Below, one piece after another: positions 44,749 through 51,908 of a stretch of DNA of 64,000 nt (positions are counted from its first letter, which is position 1; every line of letters starts with the position of its first letter). The stretch is from positions 708,493 to 772,492 of the forward strand of contig NZ_JAMXLB010000001.1 in the NCBI RefSeq assembly GCF_024054195.1, in the 5' to 3' direction. Position numbers and translations under genes: made by a program. This DNA is from Flavobacterium sp. NRK F7 (lineage in GTDB: Bacteria; Bacteroidota; Bacteroidia; Flavobacteriales; Flavobacteriaceae). Below the pieces are notes generated by a model. The model did not search any database. It saw nothing but the letters and a program-made list of their open reading frames with translations, and was not told the DNA's origin.

Positions 44749-45897
44749 TTATGGTATTAATCGAGAAAGAAGCGCTTTTAGAAAAGGGGTTTTAGGACAG
44801 TTCCAAATGACTTGTAAATCTTCAAGAAGAGTAGTTTCTTCATCTAAAAATTTGAAGATTAAAGTTGGATTGTCTGTTTGAAATAAATCGGAAAATAATT
44901 GCGCACCAATTTCATTATTTTGGTACAAAACATCTATAAATAATAAGTCGTAGTACCAAAATTTATCTTTAGTTAGTTCTTTTTGATTACTAAAATCAAT
45001 TTCCTTTTTTTGTAGGAGTTGGACTAAATTTTTAGTTTTTTTATAGGCTTTTTTAAAAGTATAACCCGTGCTGGCTTTTGTCCAACCACCTGCAGAACCA
45101 ATATGAATAATAGTATTTGTGTTTTGTTTCCAAAAAGGGAAGCTAGTCATAGGAATATTACCCTGTTCTTTTTCAAGAATTTCATATTCTGTTATACCTA
45201 TTTTTTGAATATAGTTTTTAATTTCTTGCTCATATTCTTCTTTTTGAAGAAGCTCTTTTGAGAATAAAGTATATTCTAACAAAGCTTCGTGTTTTGAAAA
45301 CGGAAGCAAATACATGAAACGGGTATTTTTATTTTGTGCTACTGAAAAATCCATAAAAGTGGCTGTCTCAGAATCAAAAACAGGTTCTTTGGATTTGATA
45401 AACCAGCCTATAAAATGTTGTTGTAGTAAAGGATATTTTTTTTGTGAAGTTACAACTTCAGCATTAAATATAGAATTGAATAAAATATCTGAATAAAAAG
45501 CATTACTTTTTGTAGTTACTTTACATTGCTTTCCAAGATCTTCAAAATATAGCACTTCATCCTTAAGAAAAGTAATGTTAGGATTCTGTTGAATTAAGTT
45601 AAAAACATACTGATATAGGTCAATCCCTTTTATCATTTTATAGGTATAGGGATTAATAGACCATTTTTTATTTTCAGAAGCGGTAATGAACGCAATTTTT
45701 TCCCATTTTTTAGAGACAATTGTGTCAAAAAGATGGGTTTCATCCCAAAAACACCATGTTCTGTCATTGGTTTTTTTAGTGTCTTTGTCAATTAGAAGAA
45801 TGGTCTTATCCCTAAAATAAGGAGACAGACTCATTTCATAAACCGTTAATAGTGCAGCTAAACCTGTGCCAGAAAATATATAATTGTAGTGTTTCAC
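44749..45897 (-). CDS. crtY: Lycopene beta-cyclase (CrtY family)
   Basis: 382 residues. The N-terminal dinucleotide site reads YNYIFSGTGLAALLTVYEM, and NDRTWCFWDE is the conserved CrtY block; further landmarks are MTSFPFWKQ and HIGSAGGWTKASTGYTF. It converts lycopene to beta-carotene, as for flavobacterial zeaxanthin pigments. The start is GTG (45897), placed just before the FAD-site strand. The -7 box ends only 4 nt before it. Other carotenoid genes are not in the window. Confidence 0.9.
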   Translation of the reverse strand: MKHYNYIFSGTGLAALLTVYEMSLSPYFRDKTILLIDKDTKKTNDRTWCFWDETHLFDTIVSKKWEKIAFITASENKKWSINPYTYKMIKGIDLYQYVFNLIQQNPNITFLKDEVLYFEDLGKQCKVTTKSNAFYSDILFNSIFNAEVVTSQKKYPLLQQHFIGWFIKSKEPVFDSETATFMDFSVAQNKNTRFMYLLPFSKHEALLEYTLFSKELLQKEEYEQEIKNYIQKIGITEYEILEKEQGNIPMTSFPFWKQNTNTIIHIGSAGGWTKASTGYTFKKAYKKTKNLVQLLQKKEIDFSNQKELTKDKFWYYDLLFIDVLYQNNEIGAQLFSDLFQTDNPTLIFKFLDEETTLLEDLQVIWNCPKTPFLKALLSRLIP

Positions 45898-45901
45898 CTT
45901 C

Positions 45902-45909
45902 CAAAGATA
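45902..45909 (-). promoter_or_regulatory. Candidate -7 box directly before crtY
   Basis: TATCTTTG on the minus strand, exact TAnnTTTG, then GAAG and the GTG start. This predicts a leaderless or nearly leaderless message. Confidence 0.5.
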
Positions 45910-45985
45910 TTGAATTTAAGGTTTTATTTTTGGTCAAACAAACGTTAAACCTACTCTTAAATAGACTTTTAATTGAGAAATGCGT

Positions 45986-45993
45986 TATTTTTG
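45986..45993 (+). promoter_or_regulatory. Candidate -7 box for the PAS gene
   Basis: TATTTTTG, exact TAnnTTTG, ends 19 nt before ATG 46013. Confidence 0.55.
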
Positions 45994-46012
45994 AACTGTA
46001 AAGTGATATGTT

Positions 46013-46498
46013 ATGTTTAAAGAATATGATAAAGCTTGGGCTAAATACCAAGAGCGGTTGTCTCTTTTGCCAATTCCTATAACTTCATGGGAGTTTTACC
46101 AATTACCAAGAGCAGAACAAAGAGAGTTTAATGAAATTCAAAAGCATTGGTCACAAAAAGTTGATTTTGCTAAAGTTAAAAAAGACAAGAACCGTACAGT
46201 TATTGTAACGGATTGTGATTTTAAAATTGTTTTTGCCACAAGTAATGTTATCCAAATGAATGGGTATCATTATAAAGAAATTATGGGCAATTCTCCAAAA
46301 ATGTTTCAAGGAAGCGAAACTTCATTAGATACAACATTAAAAATAAGAAAAGCGATTGGTAATCGTGAACCCTTTAAAGCGATTGTTTTAAATTACAAGA
46401 AAAATGGAGAGACCTATTTTTGTGAAATTGAAGCGTATCCAAAATTTAATACTGATGGTACTTTTTTAAACTATATTGCTTTTGAAAAAGCAGCTTAG
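46013..46498 (+). CDS. Stand-alone PAS-domain protein (LOV-like fold, no Cys)
   Basis: 161 residues with no membrane helix. The C-terminal 105 residues form a PAS domain: VIVTDCDFKIVFATSN, NGYHYKEIMGNSPKMFQG and then LNYKKNGETYFCEIEAYP. The GNSPKMFQG loop aligns with the LOV motif GxNCRFLQG but has Pro where the photoreactive Cys should be, so a flavin adduct is not expected. The first 50 residues are helical. No output domain is attached. It diverges from crtY and converges with the TonB receptor, the stops overlapping by 3 nt. Confidence 0.8.
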   Translation: MFKEYDKAWAKYQERLSLLPIPITSWEFYQLPRAEQREFNEIQKHWSQKVDFAKVKKDKNRTVIVTDCDFKIVFATSNVIQMNGYHYKEIMGNSPKMFQGSETSLDTTLKIRKAIGNREPFKAIVLNYKKNGETYFCEIEAYPKFNTDGTFLNYIAFEKAA

Positions 46499-48744
46499 TT
46501 TAAAGAATATCGCATTCCTAAAAACAAACGAATTCCTTGATTCGGTGCGTACACATAACTTGGATCAAAAGTTAATGCGTAAGGATTGTTTGCTGTTGCC
46601 ATAGGATTACCATTTGCATCAAAAACGACTTCTTTATCAAATGGATCATTAGCTCGTGCAATTAAAAACTGATTTTTTTTATTAGGTGTCCAATTTAATA
46701 GGTTTTTAGCTCCTAGATACCATTCGAAATTCTTTATATTTTTGTAGGTAAATTGAATGTTTTGGATACTCCAAAAAGGAGAATATTCGCTTCTTGGATC
46801 TAAATCTCCTAAAAGCGGTAATCGCATCGGGCCATAAATATTTCCAGTGTAATCGAGCGTTGCATTCCATTTAGCGAGAGTGTAAGAAATACCCCAAGTA
46901 GCACTAAATTTCTCAGTTAAAATAGGAGTTGATACTACAGCATCTCTTTTATTTTTAGAATTTAATAAGGTAAACCCTGTCATTGTCTTTAGACCAAATG
47001 GGAAAAGAAATTCTACATTTCCAGTGATACCAAAAGTTTTCGAATATCCCTTTAAATTTTCATAAATAATTTGGTTGGCATTGGTATCATAATCTGGAAT
47101 GATTTGGTTTTTAAAATGAGTATACCAACTAGAAAATTCTACTATTGATTGAATGTTTTCTCCAATTTGTCCTTTTTTTAAGTAATTAAAATTGATGTTG
47201 TAGGATTTTTCGGGATTTAGATTTTCTTTAATAATAACCTCCCGAGAACCTGTTAAAGCTGCATGTTCTTCTGTAAACAAATTAACCACTCTAAAACCAG
47301 TTCCTGCATTTATTCTAAAAATATCATTTTTTGTAGGTTTCCATCGATAGGCTATTCTTGGTGTAAAGATGAAACCATGAATCGAATGATAATCCAATCT
47401 GGAACCAAGAAGGACATGATTTCTTTCGGATAATTTTATTTCGTCTTGAACGAAGACACTACTAATCTTATTTTTCTCTGGTGCTTTAGTTGCTGTGGTG
47501 TTATCATTATAAAACTGATATCGGTACGCCATTCCTGCCAAAAAATCGTGATTTGTTCTTTTTATATCCCATGTAAGTTGACCATAAGCTATTTCTTGTT
47601 TTGCTTCAAAAAGGGTTGTTCCATACACGGAATTTTGATGGTGATTCGTATAAGATAAGGAGCTTGTAACATTTTCTACAAAGGGCAGTTCATATTTACC
47701 TAGCAATTCATATCGTTTCGTGTAAATGCTTTCTCCATATACTTGATCACCACCTCTGTAACTCTTGTTCCATTGCATTTCACCACCCCATCGGTCTTCA
47801 TAAAAGAAACGACCTGCAATTGAAATTTCTTTTTCGCTTTTTCTATCCCAACTCAATTTGTTAAAAACCGAAATTCGTTCTTGTAGGGTAACATCCGTAA
47901 AATTATCCTGATTGTTATCTACAGGGTTATTGTAATTGAAATAATTCAACCCTAATAAAGCATGCACTTTTTTACCTAAGTTGTATTTTGCACCTAAATC
48001 AAGATTGTTTTCTAACCAAGAGGTACTGAAAAAATCCACATAAAGTAATGGTGCAGTAGTTGGACTTTTAGTAATAATATTGATTAATCCACCAACGGCT
48101 TCGCTTCCATATAATGAAGAAGCTGGGCCTTTTACAATTTCGATTCTTTCAATTAAAGAGTTAGGAATACCAGATAAGCCATAAACTGTTGAAAGTCCGC
48201 TTACTATAGGCATCCCGTCAATCGTGACCATAGTGTAAGGCCCTTCTAAACCGTTAATATGAATATCGCCCGTATTGCAAATATTGCAGTTCAGTTGGGG
48301 TCTTACACCATTTACATTTTGTAAGGCTTCAAAGATATTGGGTGTTGGATTTTTTTTCAAAAAAGTTGCCGTGTACACTTCTACTGGAACTGGTGTTTCC
48401 AATCGGGATACGGCTTTGAGAGTTCCTGTAACGACAACTTCATCTAAACTTTGGTTTTCTTCCAGAACAACGTCTAATAATATTGAACTATTATTTTCTA
48501 CCCTAACTGTTTTCTTTTTTGTTCTATATCCAATGAATGAAAAATGAATGGTATAACTGCCATTAGGTATGTCTTCTAAAGCATATGCTCCATTTTCATT
48601 GGCATTTACACCTTTACTAAGTTCCGGTATAGAAACAGAAGCAAATGCTAAAGGATCTTTTTTATCGGTTATTTTGCCCTTAATAGTGGTTTGAGCAAAA
48701 GCTACAATATTTAAAGTTAAAAAGAAAAGAACTATTTTTTTCAA
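46495..48744 (-). CDS. TonB-dependent outer-membrane receptor, likely for a metal
   Basis: 749 residues. Signal peptide ends FAQ (18). A CarboxypepD-reg domain (about 19-95) is followed by the TonB-box region DEVVVTGTL, the plug (about 115-225, ending EIVKGPASSLYGSEAVGGLINII) and a beta-barrel to the C-terminus. The plug has CNIC (153-156) before NTGDIHINGLEG, a CxxC that could bind a metal. The start codon is TTG, set by the signal peptide. It is divergent from a DtxR-type regulator and beside Nramp and Feo genes, so I infer uptake of iron, manganese or copper complexes. Confidence 0.85.
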   Translation of the reverse strand: MKKIVLFFLTLNIVAFAQTTIKGKITDKKDPLAFASVSIPELSKGVNANENGAYALEDIPNGSYTIHFSFIGYRTKKKTVRVENNSSILLDVVLEENQSLDEVVVTGTLKAVSRLETPVPVEVYTATFLKKNPTPNIFEALQNVNGVRPQLNCNICNTGDIHINGLEGPYTMVTIDGMPIVSGLSTVYGLSGIPNSLIERIEIVKGPASSLYGSEAVGGLINIITKSPTTAPLLYVDFFSTSWLENNLDLGAKYNLGKKVHALLGLNYFNYNNPVDNNQDNFTDVTLQERISVFNKLSWDRKSEKEISIAGRFFYEDRWGGEMQWNKSYRGGDQVYGESIYTKRYELLGKYELPFVENVTSSLSYTNHHQNSVYGTTLFEAKQEIAYGQLTWDIKRTNHDFLAGMAYRYQFYNDNTTATKAPEKNKISSVFVQDEIKLSERNHVLLGSRLDYHSIHGFIFTPRIAYRWKPTKNDIFRINAGTGFRVVNLFTEEHAALTGSREVIIKENLNPEKSYNINFNYLKKGQIGENIQSIVEFSSWYTHFKNQIIPDYDTNANQIIYENLKGYSKTFGITGNVEFLFPFGLKTMTGFTLLNSKNKRDAVVSTPILTEKFSATWGISYTLAKWNATLDYTGNIYGPMRLPLLGDLDPRSEYSPFWSIQNIQFTYKNIKNFEWYLGAKNLLNWTPNKKNQFLIARANDPFDKEVVFDANGNPMATANNPYALTFDPSYVYAPNQGIRLFLGMRYSLN

Positions 48745-48766
48745 AACAATAAAAATTAAATTTTGA

Positions 48767-48774
48767 CAAAACTA
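48767..48774 (-). promoter_or_regulatory. Candidate -7 box for the TonB receptor
   Basis: TAGTTTTG on the minus strand, exact TAnnTTTG, ending 22 nt before the TTG start at 48744. Confidence 0.55.
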
Positions 48775-48789
48775 AAAATATTTTTTACA

Positions 48790-48810
48790 ATAACAGAATA
48801 TAATTGTTAT
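48790..48810. promoter_or_regulatory. Inverted repeat between receptor and DtxR genes, candidate operator
   Basis: ATAACA (48790-48795), 9 nt, TGTTAT (48805-48810). The right arm overlaps the first bases of the -7 box of the dtxR-like gene. Its 21-bp length suits DtxR-family operators, but the sequence is not a known box. Confidence 0.35.
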
Positions 48811-48815
48811 ATTTG
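48808..48815 (+). promoter_or_regulatory. Candidate -7 box for the DtxR-family gene
   Basis: TATATTTG, exact TAnnTTTG, ends 18 nt before ATG 48834 and overlaps the inverted repeat at 48790-48810. Confidence 0.55.
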
Positions 48816-48833
48816 ATTAAATTTTATTTTATA

Positions 48834-49481
48834 ATGACGATTTCTGAAGAAAATTATTTAAAAGTGATTTATCATTTATCATTGGTTTCTCCAAAAGGTG
48901 TTAATACAAATGCAATAGCTGGAATGTTAGATACTAAGGCTTCTTCCGTAACAGATATGCTCAAGAAATTAGCAGAGAAAGATGTGGTAACCTATAAAAA
49001 ATACCAAGGTGTATCTTTAACGAATAATGGTTTGTTACAAGCCAAAAAAATTGTAAGAAGACATCGTTTATGGGAAGTTTTTTTAGTTGAAAAATTACAA
49101 TTTACTTGGGATGAAGTGCATGAAATTGCGGAAGAATTAGAACATATAAAATCCGAAAAATTGATTAATAGTTTAGACGCTTATTTAGATTTTCCTGCCT
49201 TTGATCCACATGGTGATCCTATACCAAATGAAAAAGGTGAAATAAAAAAACAAGAAAAACAATTACTTTCAGAAATGCCAACAGGAGTAGTTTGTAAATG
49301 TGTAGGTGTCAAAGATTCTTCGGCCGATTTTTTGCAATATTTAGACAAACAAAAGATTACTTTAGGTTCGGAAATTAAAATTTTAGAAAAAGAAACTTTT
49401 GATGAATTAATCAAGGTTGAGGTAGATGGGAAGGAAGTAATTCTTTCCAATAAAATAGCTGTTAATTTATATGTGCAATAA
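48834..49481 (+). CDS. DtxR/MntR-family metal-dependent repressor
   Basis: 215 residues from ATG 48834, which gives MTISEENYLKVIYHL; an earlier frame start at 48804 would lie on the promoter. Winged helix (about 1-65: VNTNAIAGMLDTKASSVTDMLKKL), metal/dimer domain (about 70-145: RRHRLWEVFLVEKL, HEIAEELEHIKSEKLI) and an SH3/FeoA-like C-terminal domain (about 150-215). It probably senses Mn2+ or Fe2+ and represses uptake. It is upstream of the Nramp fusion by 10 nt and divergent from the TonB receptor. Confidence 0.92.
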   Translation: MTISEENYLKVIYHLSLVSPKGVNTNAIAGMLDTKASSVTDMLKKLAEKDVVTYKKYQGVSLTNNGLLQAKKIVRRHRLWEVFLVEKLQFTWDEVHEIAEELEHIKSEKLINSLDAYLDFPAFDPHGDPIPNEKGEIKKQEKQLLSEMPTGVVCKCVGVKDSSADFLQYLDKQKITLGSEIKILEKETFDELIKVEVDGKEVILSNKIAVNLYVQ

Positions 49482-49491
49482 TAAATAAAAT

Positions 49492-51366
49492 ATGGGTAAA
49501 TCGTTAGAAGAAGTTAATGAATCTGTTGCTACACAAGGTAAAACATCTACTTTTAGAAGAATTCTAGCCTTTTTTGGTCCAGCCTATTTAATTAGTGTGG
49601 GTTATATGGATCCTGGAAATTGGGCAACCGATTTAGCTGGAGGAAGTCAGTTTGGATATGCCTTAATTTGGGTGTTACTTATGAGTAACGTGATGGCTTT
49701 ATTATTGCAAAGTTTAAGTGCCAGATTAGGAATTGTAACCCAACGTGATTTAGCACAAGCTTCAAGAGAAACCTATTCCCCATTTGTCAATTATATTCTC
49801 TATTTTTTAGCTGAAATTGCAATTGCTGCCTGTGATTTAGCAGAAGTTTTAGGAATGGCTATTGGTCTAAATTTATTATTCAATATATCGTTGCTCGATG
49901 GAGTTATTATAACAGTATTAGATACTTTCTTATTGCTTTTTTTAATTAATAAAGGTATACGAAAAATGGAAGCTTTTATTATTGCTTTAGTGGCAATAGT
50001 TGGTTTTTCATTTGTCTTTGAAATGTTTTTTGCTCAACCAGAAATAGGAAAAGTAATGACGGGATTAATTCCTACCTTACCAAACGAAAATGCGTTGTAT
50101 ATTGCCATTGGAATTATTGGGGCAACCGTTATGCCTCATAATTTATATTTGCATTCTTCATTGGTTCAAACCAGAAAATTTGACAGAAGTAAAAAAGGAA
50201 TTAAACAAGCTTTAAAATATAATTTAATCGATAGTACTATTGCATTAAATTTAGCTTTTTTTGTCAACGCTGCAATTCTAATTTTAGCAGCGGCCACTTT
50301 TTATAAAAATGGATTATTTGAAGTGGCTGAAATTCAAGATGCACACCAGCTTTTAGAACCTTTATTAGGAACCAAATGGGCGCCTATATTATTTGCAGTG
50401 GCTTTAATTGCCGCAGGACAAAGTTCGACGATTACAGGTACTTTAGCCGGACAAATTATTATGGAAGGATATTTAAGTTTAAGGATTCAACCCTGGGTAA
50501 GAAGAATCATTACAAGATTGTTAGCGATTGTTCCTGCAGTAATAACCATACTTTATTTTGGAGAAGATATTACAGGTAAATTATTAATTTTAAGTCAGGT
50601 AATTTTGAGTTTGCAATTAGGTTTTGCTATCATTCCATTAATCCATTTTGTGAGTGATAAGTCTAAAATGAAAGGATTTCATATTTCCAAAACCATACAA
50701 GTTGCCGCTTGGTTGATTGCTTCCATTATTGTAACATTAAACGGAAAATTAGTTTATGATGAGATCAAAAACTGGTTGCAAATTACGAATCATCCTACCT
50801 TAATTTGGACGACGGTAGTTCCTTTGGCAATCGGATTTCTATTTTTACTATTGTATATCGTTTTTAAACCGTTTTTTGTTAAAGCTAAACATAATATTGA
50901 TAATCACTCACCTCATAATTTAAAATTAAAATTAAGAGCATTAAATACGTATTCTGCAAAAAATATTGCTATTGCTGTTGATTTTTCTAAAGCGGATGAA
51001 TTAGCCATAAACAGCGCATTTGAATTAGGAGGATTACAAGCAAAATATACCTTAATTCATGTAGTGGAAACGGTTGGCGCCATGATGTATGGTAGAAATA
51101 CAGATGATCATGAAACCTCTATAGACGAAAAATTATTGTTAGAATATAAAACTTTATTAGTAGATAAGGGATATCAAATTGAAACGCAATTAGGCTTTGG
51201 TAGACCTGGAAAAGTATTACCTAAAATTGTAAATGAAAATAGTTTTGATATTTTAGTTATGGGTACACACGGACATTCTGGAATTAAAGACTTGTTGTTT
51301 GGTACAACAGTAGATAAATTACGTCATAAAATTTCAGTACCTTTATTCATAATAAAAAACAAATAA
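49492..51366 (+). CDS. mntH: Nramp-family divalent metal transporter fused to a universal stress protein domain
   Basis: 624 residues, against about 410-450 for ordinary MntH. Residues ~25-460 form the Nramp core with eleven helices, the metal-site motifs MDPGNWATD (helix 1) and GATVMPHNLYLHS (helix 6). Residues ~480-624 are a UspA domain: NIAIAVDFSK at its start and VMGTHGHSGIKDLLFGTTVDKL at its end, a GxxG-x9-G(S/T) nucleotide site. The C-terminal domain would lie in the cytoplasm and could gate transport by ATP or AMP; that is inference. It is co-directional and 10 nt after the DtxR-type gene. Confidence 0.9.
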   Translation: MGKSLEEVNESVATQGKTSTFRRILAFFGPAYLISVGYMDPGNWATDLAGGSQFGYALIWVLLMSNVMALLLQSLSARLGIVTQRDLAQASRETYSPFVNYILYFLAEIAIAACDLAEVLGMAIGLNLLFNISLLDGVIITVLDTFLLLFLINKGIRKMEAFIIALVAIVGFSFVFEMFFAQPEIGKVMTGLIPTLPNENALYIAIGIIGATVMPHNLYLHSSLVQTRKFDRSKKGIKQALKYNLIDSTIALNLAFFVNAAILILAAATFYKNGLFEVAEIQDAHQLLEPLLGTKWAPILFAVALIAAGQSSTITGTLAGQIIMEGYLSLRIQPWVRRIITRLLAIVPAVITILYFGEDITGKLLILSQVILSLQLGFAIIPLIHFVSDKSKMKGFHISKTIQVAAWLIASIIVTLNGKLVYDEIKNWLQITNHPTLIWTTVVPLAIGFLFLLLYIVFKPFFVKAKHNIDNHSPHNLKLKLRALNTYSAKNIAIAVDFSKADELAINSAFELGGLQAKYTLIHVVETVGAMMYGRNTDDHETSIDEKLLLEYKTLLVDKGYQIETQLGFGRPGKVLPKIVNENSFDILVMGTHGHSGIKDLLFGTTVDKLRHKISVPLFIIKNK

Positions 51367-51375
51367 ACAAAACAC

Positions 51376-51771
51376 ATGAAAACTATTTTAATTTTTTTAA
51401 CGCTTTTAGTAGCACAATGTGATTCAAAAGAAAATGAAACTAAGGATACTTCGAGTAATAGGAATGAAGAACAATTAGATCAAAATAAGGAAGAATATCA
51501 ATTTAAATTGAAAAAAGTTACCGCTGATTCTCGTTGCCCTGAAGGATTAAATTGTGTGTGGGAAGGACAAGTTGAAATGGTGGTTTCTGTATACAAAGAA
51601 AAGGAATTAGTTGAAGAAAAAGAGCTAATCGTAAATTCACAAACTACAGACAAAAATGTAGCTTGGGCAAATCAATACAGTACAAAGAAAATCACTTTTA
51701 TTGGAGTTTTGCCAAAAAGGGTAAAAGATCAAGAAATAAAAGAAAGTGAGTATCAGTTAGTCATTAAATAG
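51376..51771 (+). CDS. Small exported protein with CP(E)GxxCVW motif
   Basis: 131 residues. An N-terminal hydrophobic signal ends at VAQC; Gln before Cys is unusual for a lipobox, so it might instead be cut by signal peptidase I. The mature part has a low-complexity acidic stretch then SRCPEGLNCVWEGQVEMVV, a motif I have seen in many small Bacteroidota exported proteins of unknown role, with two cysteines that could form a disulfide. It is 9 nt after the Nramp fusion and converges with the Feo operon. Confidence 0.75.
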   Translation: MKTILIFLTLLVAQCDSKENETKDTSSNRNEEQLDQNKEEYQFKLKKVTADSRCPEGLNCVWEGQVEMVVSVYKEKELVEEKELIVNSQTTDKNVAWANQYSTKKITFIGVLPKRVKDQEIKESEYQLVIK

Positions 51772-51773
51772 GA

Positions 51774-51905
51774 TTAATGACACGAACAATCATCACCACA
51801 AGATTTCGAACTTTTGGGTTTCTTTTTTTTCCAAACAAATTTTCGAACTAAAAATCCAATGGCAATAGCAAGTGTAACGTAAACTAAAAGTTGTTGAAAA
51901 TCCAT
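51774..51905 (-). CDS. FeoB-associated Cys-rich membrane protein
   Basis: 43 residues: MDFQQLLVYV begins one membrane helix (about 5-22), then a basic stretch with WKKKKPKSSKS and the cysteine-rich tail SCGDDCSCH. This is the form of the FeoB-associated family (Pfam FeoB_associated), small proteins that follow feoB in many genomes. It starts 3 nt after the feoB stop and ends 2 nt from the convergent gene. Its role in Fe2+ transport is unproven; the tail may bind metal. Confidence 0.85.
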   Translation of the reverse strand: MDFQQLLVYVTLAIAIGFLVRKFVWKKKKPKSSKSCGDDCSCH

Positions 51906-51908
51906 ACT

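Noticed and set aside
46013..46498. Blue-light LOV photoreceptor
   Set aside because: The adduct-forming cysteine is replaced by proline.
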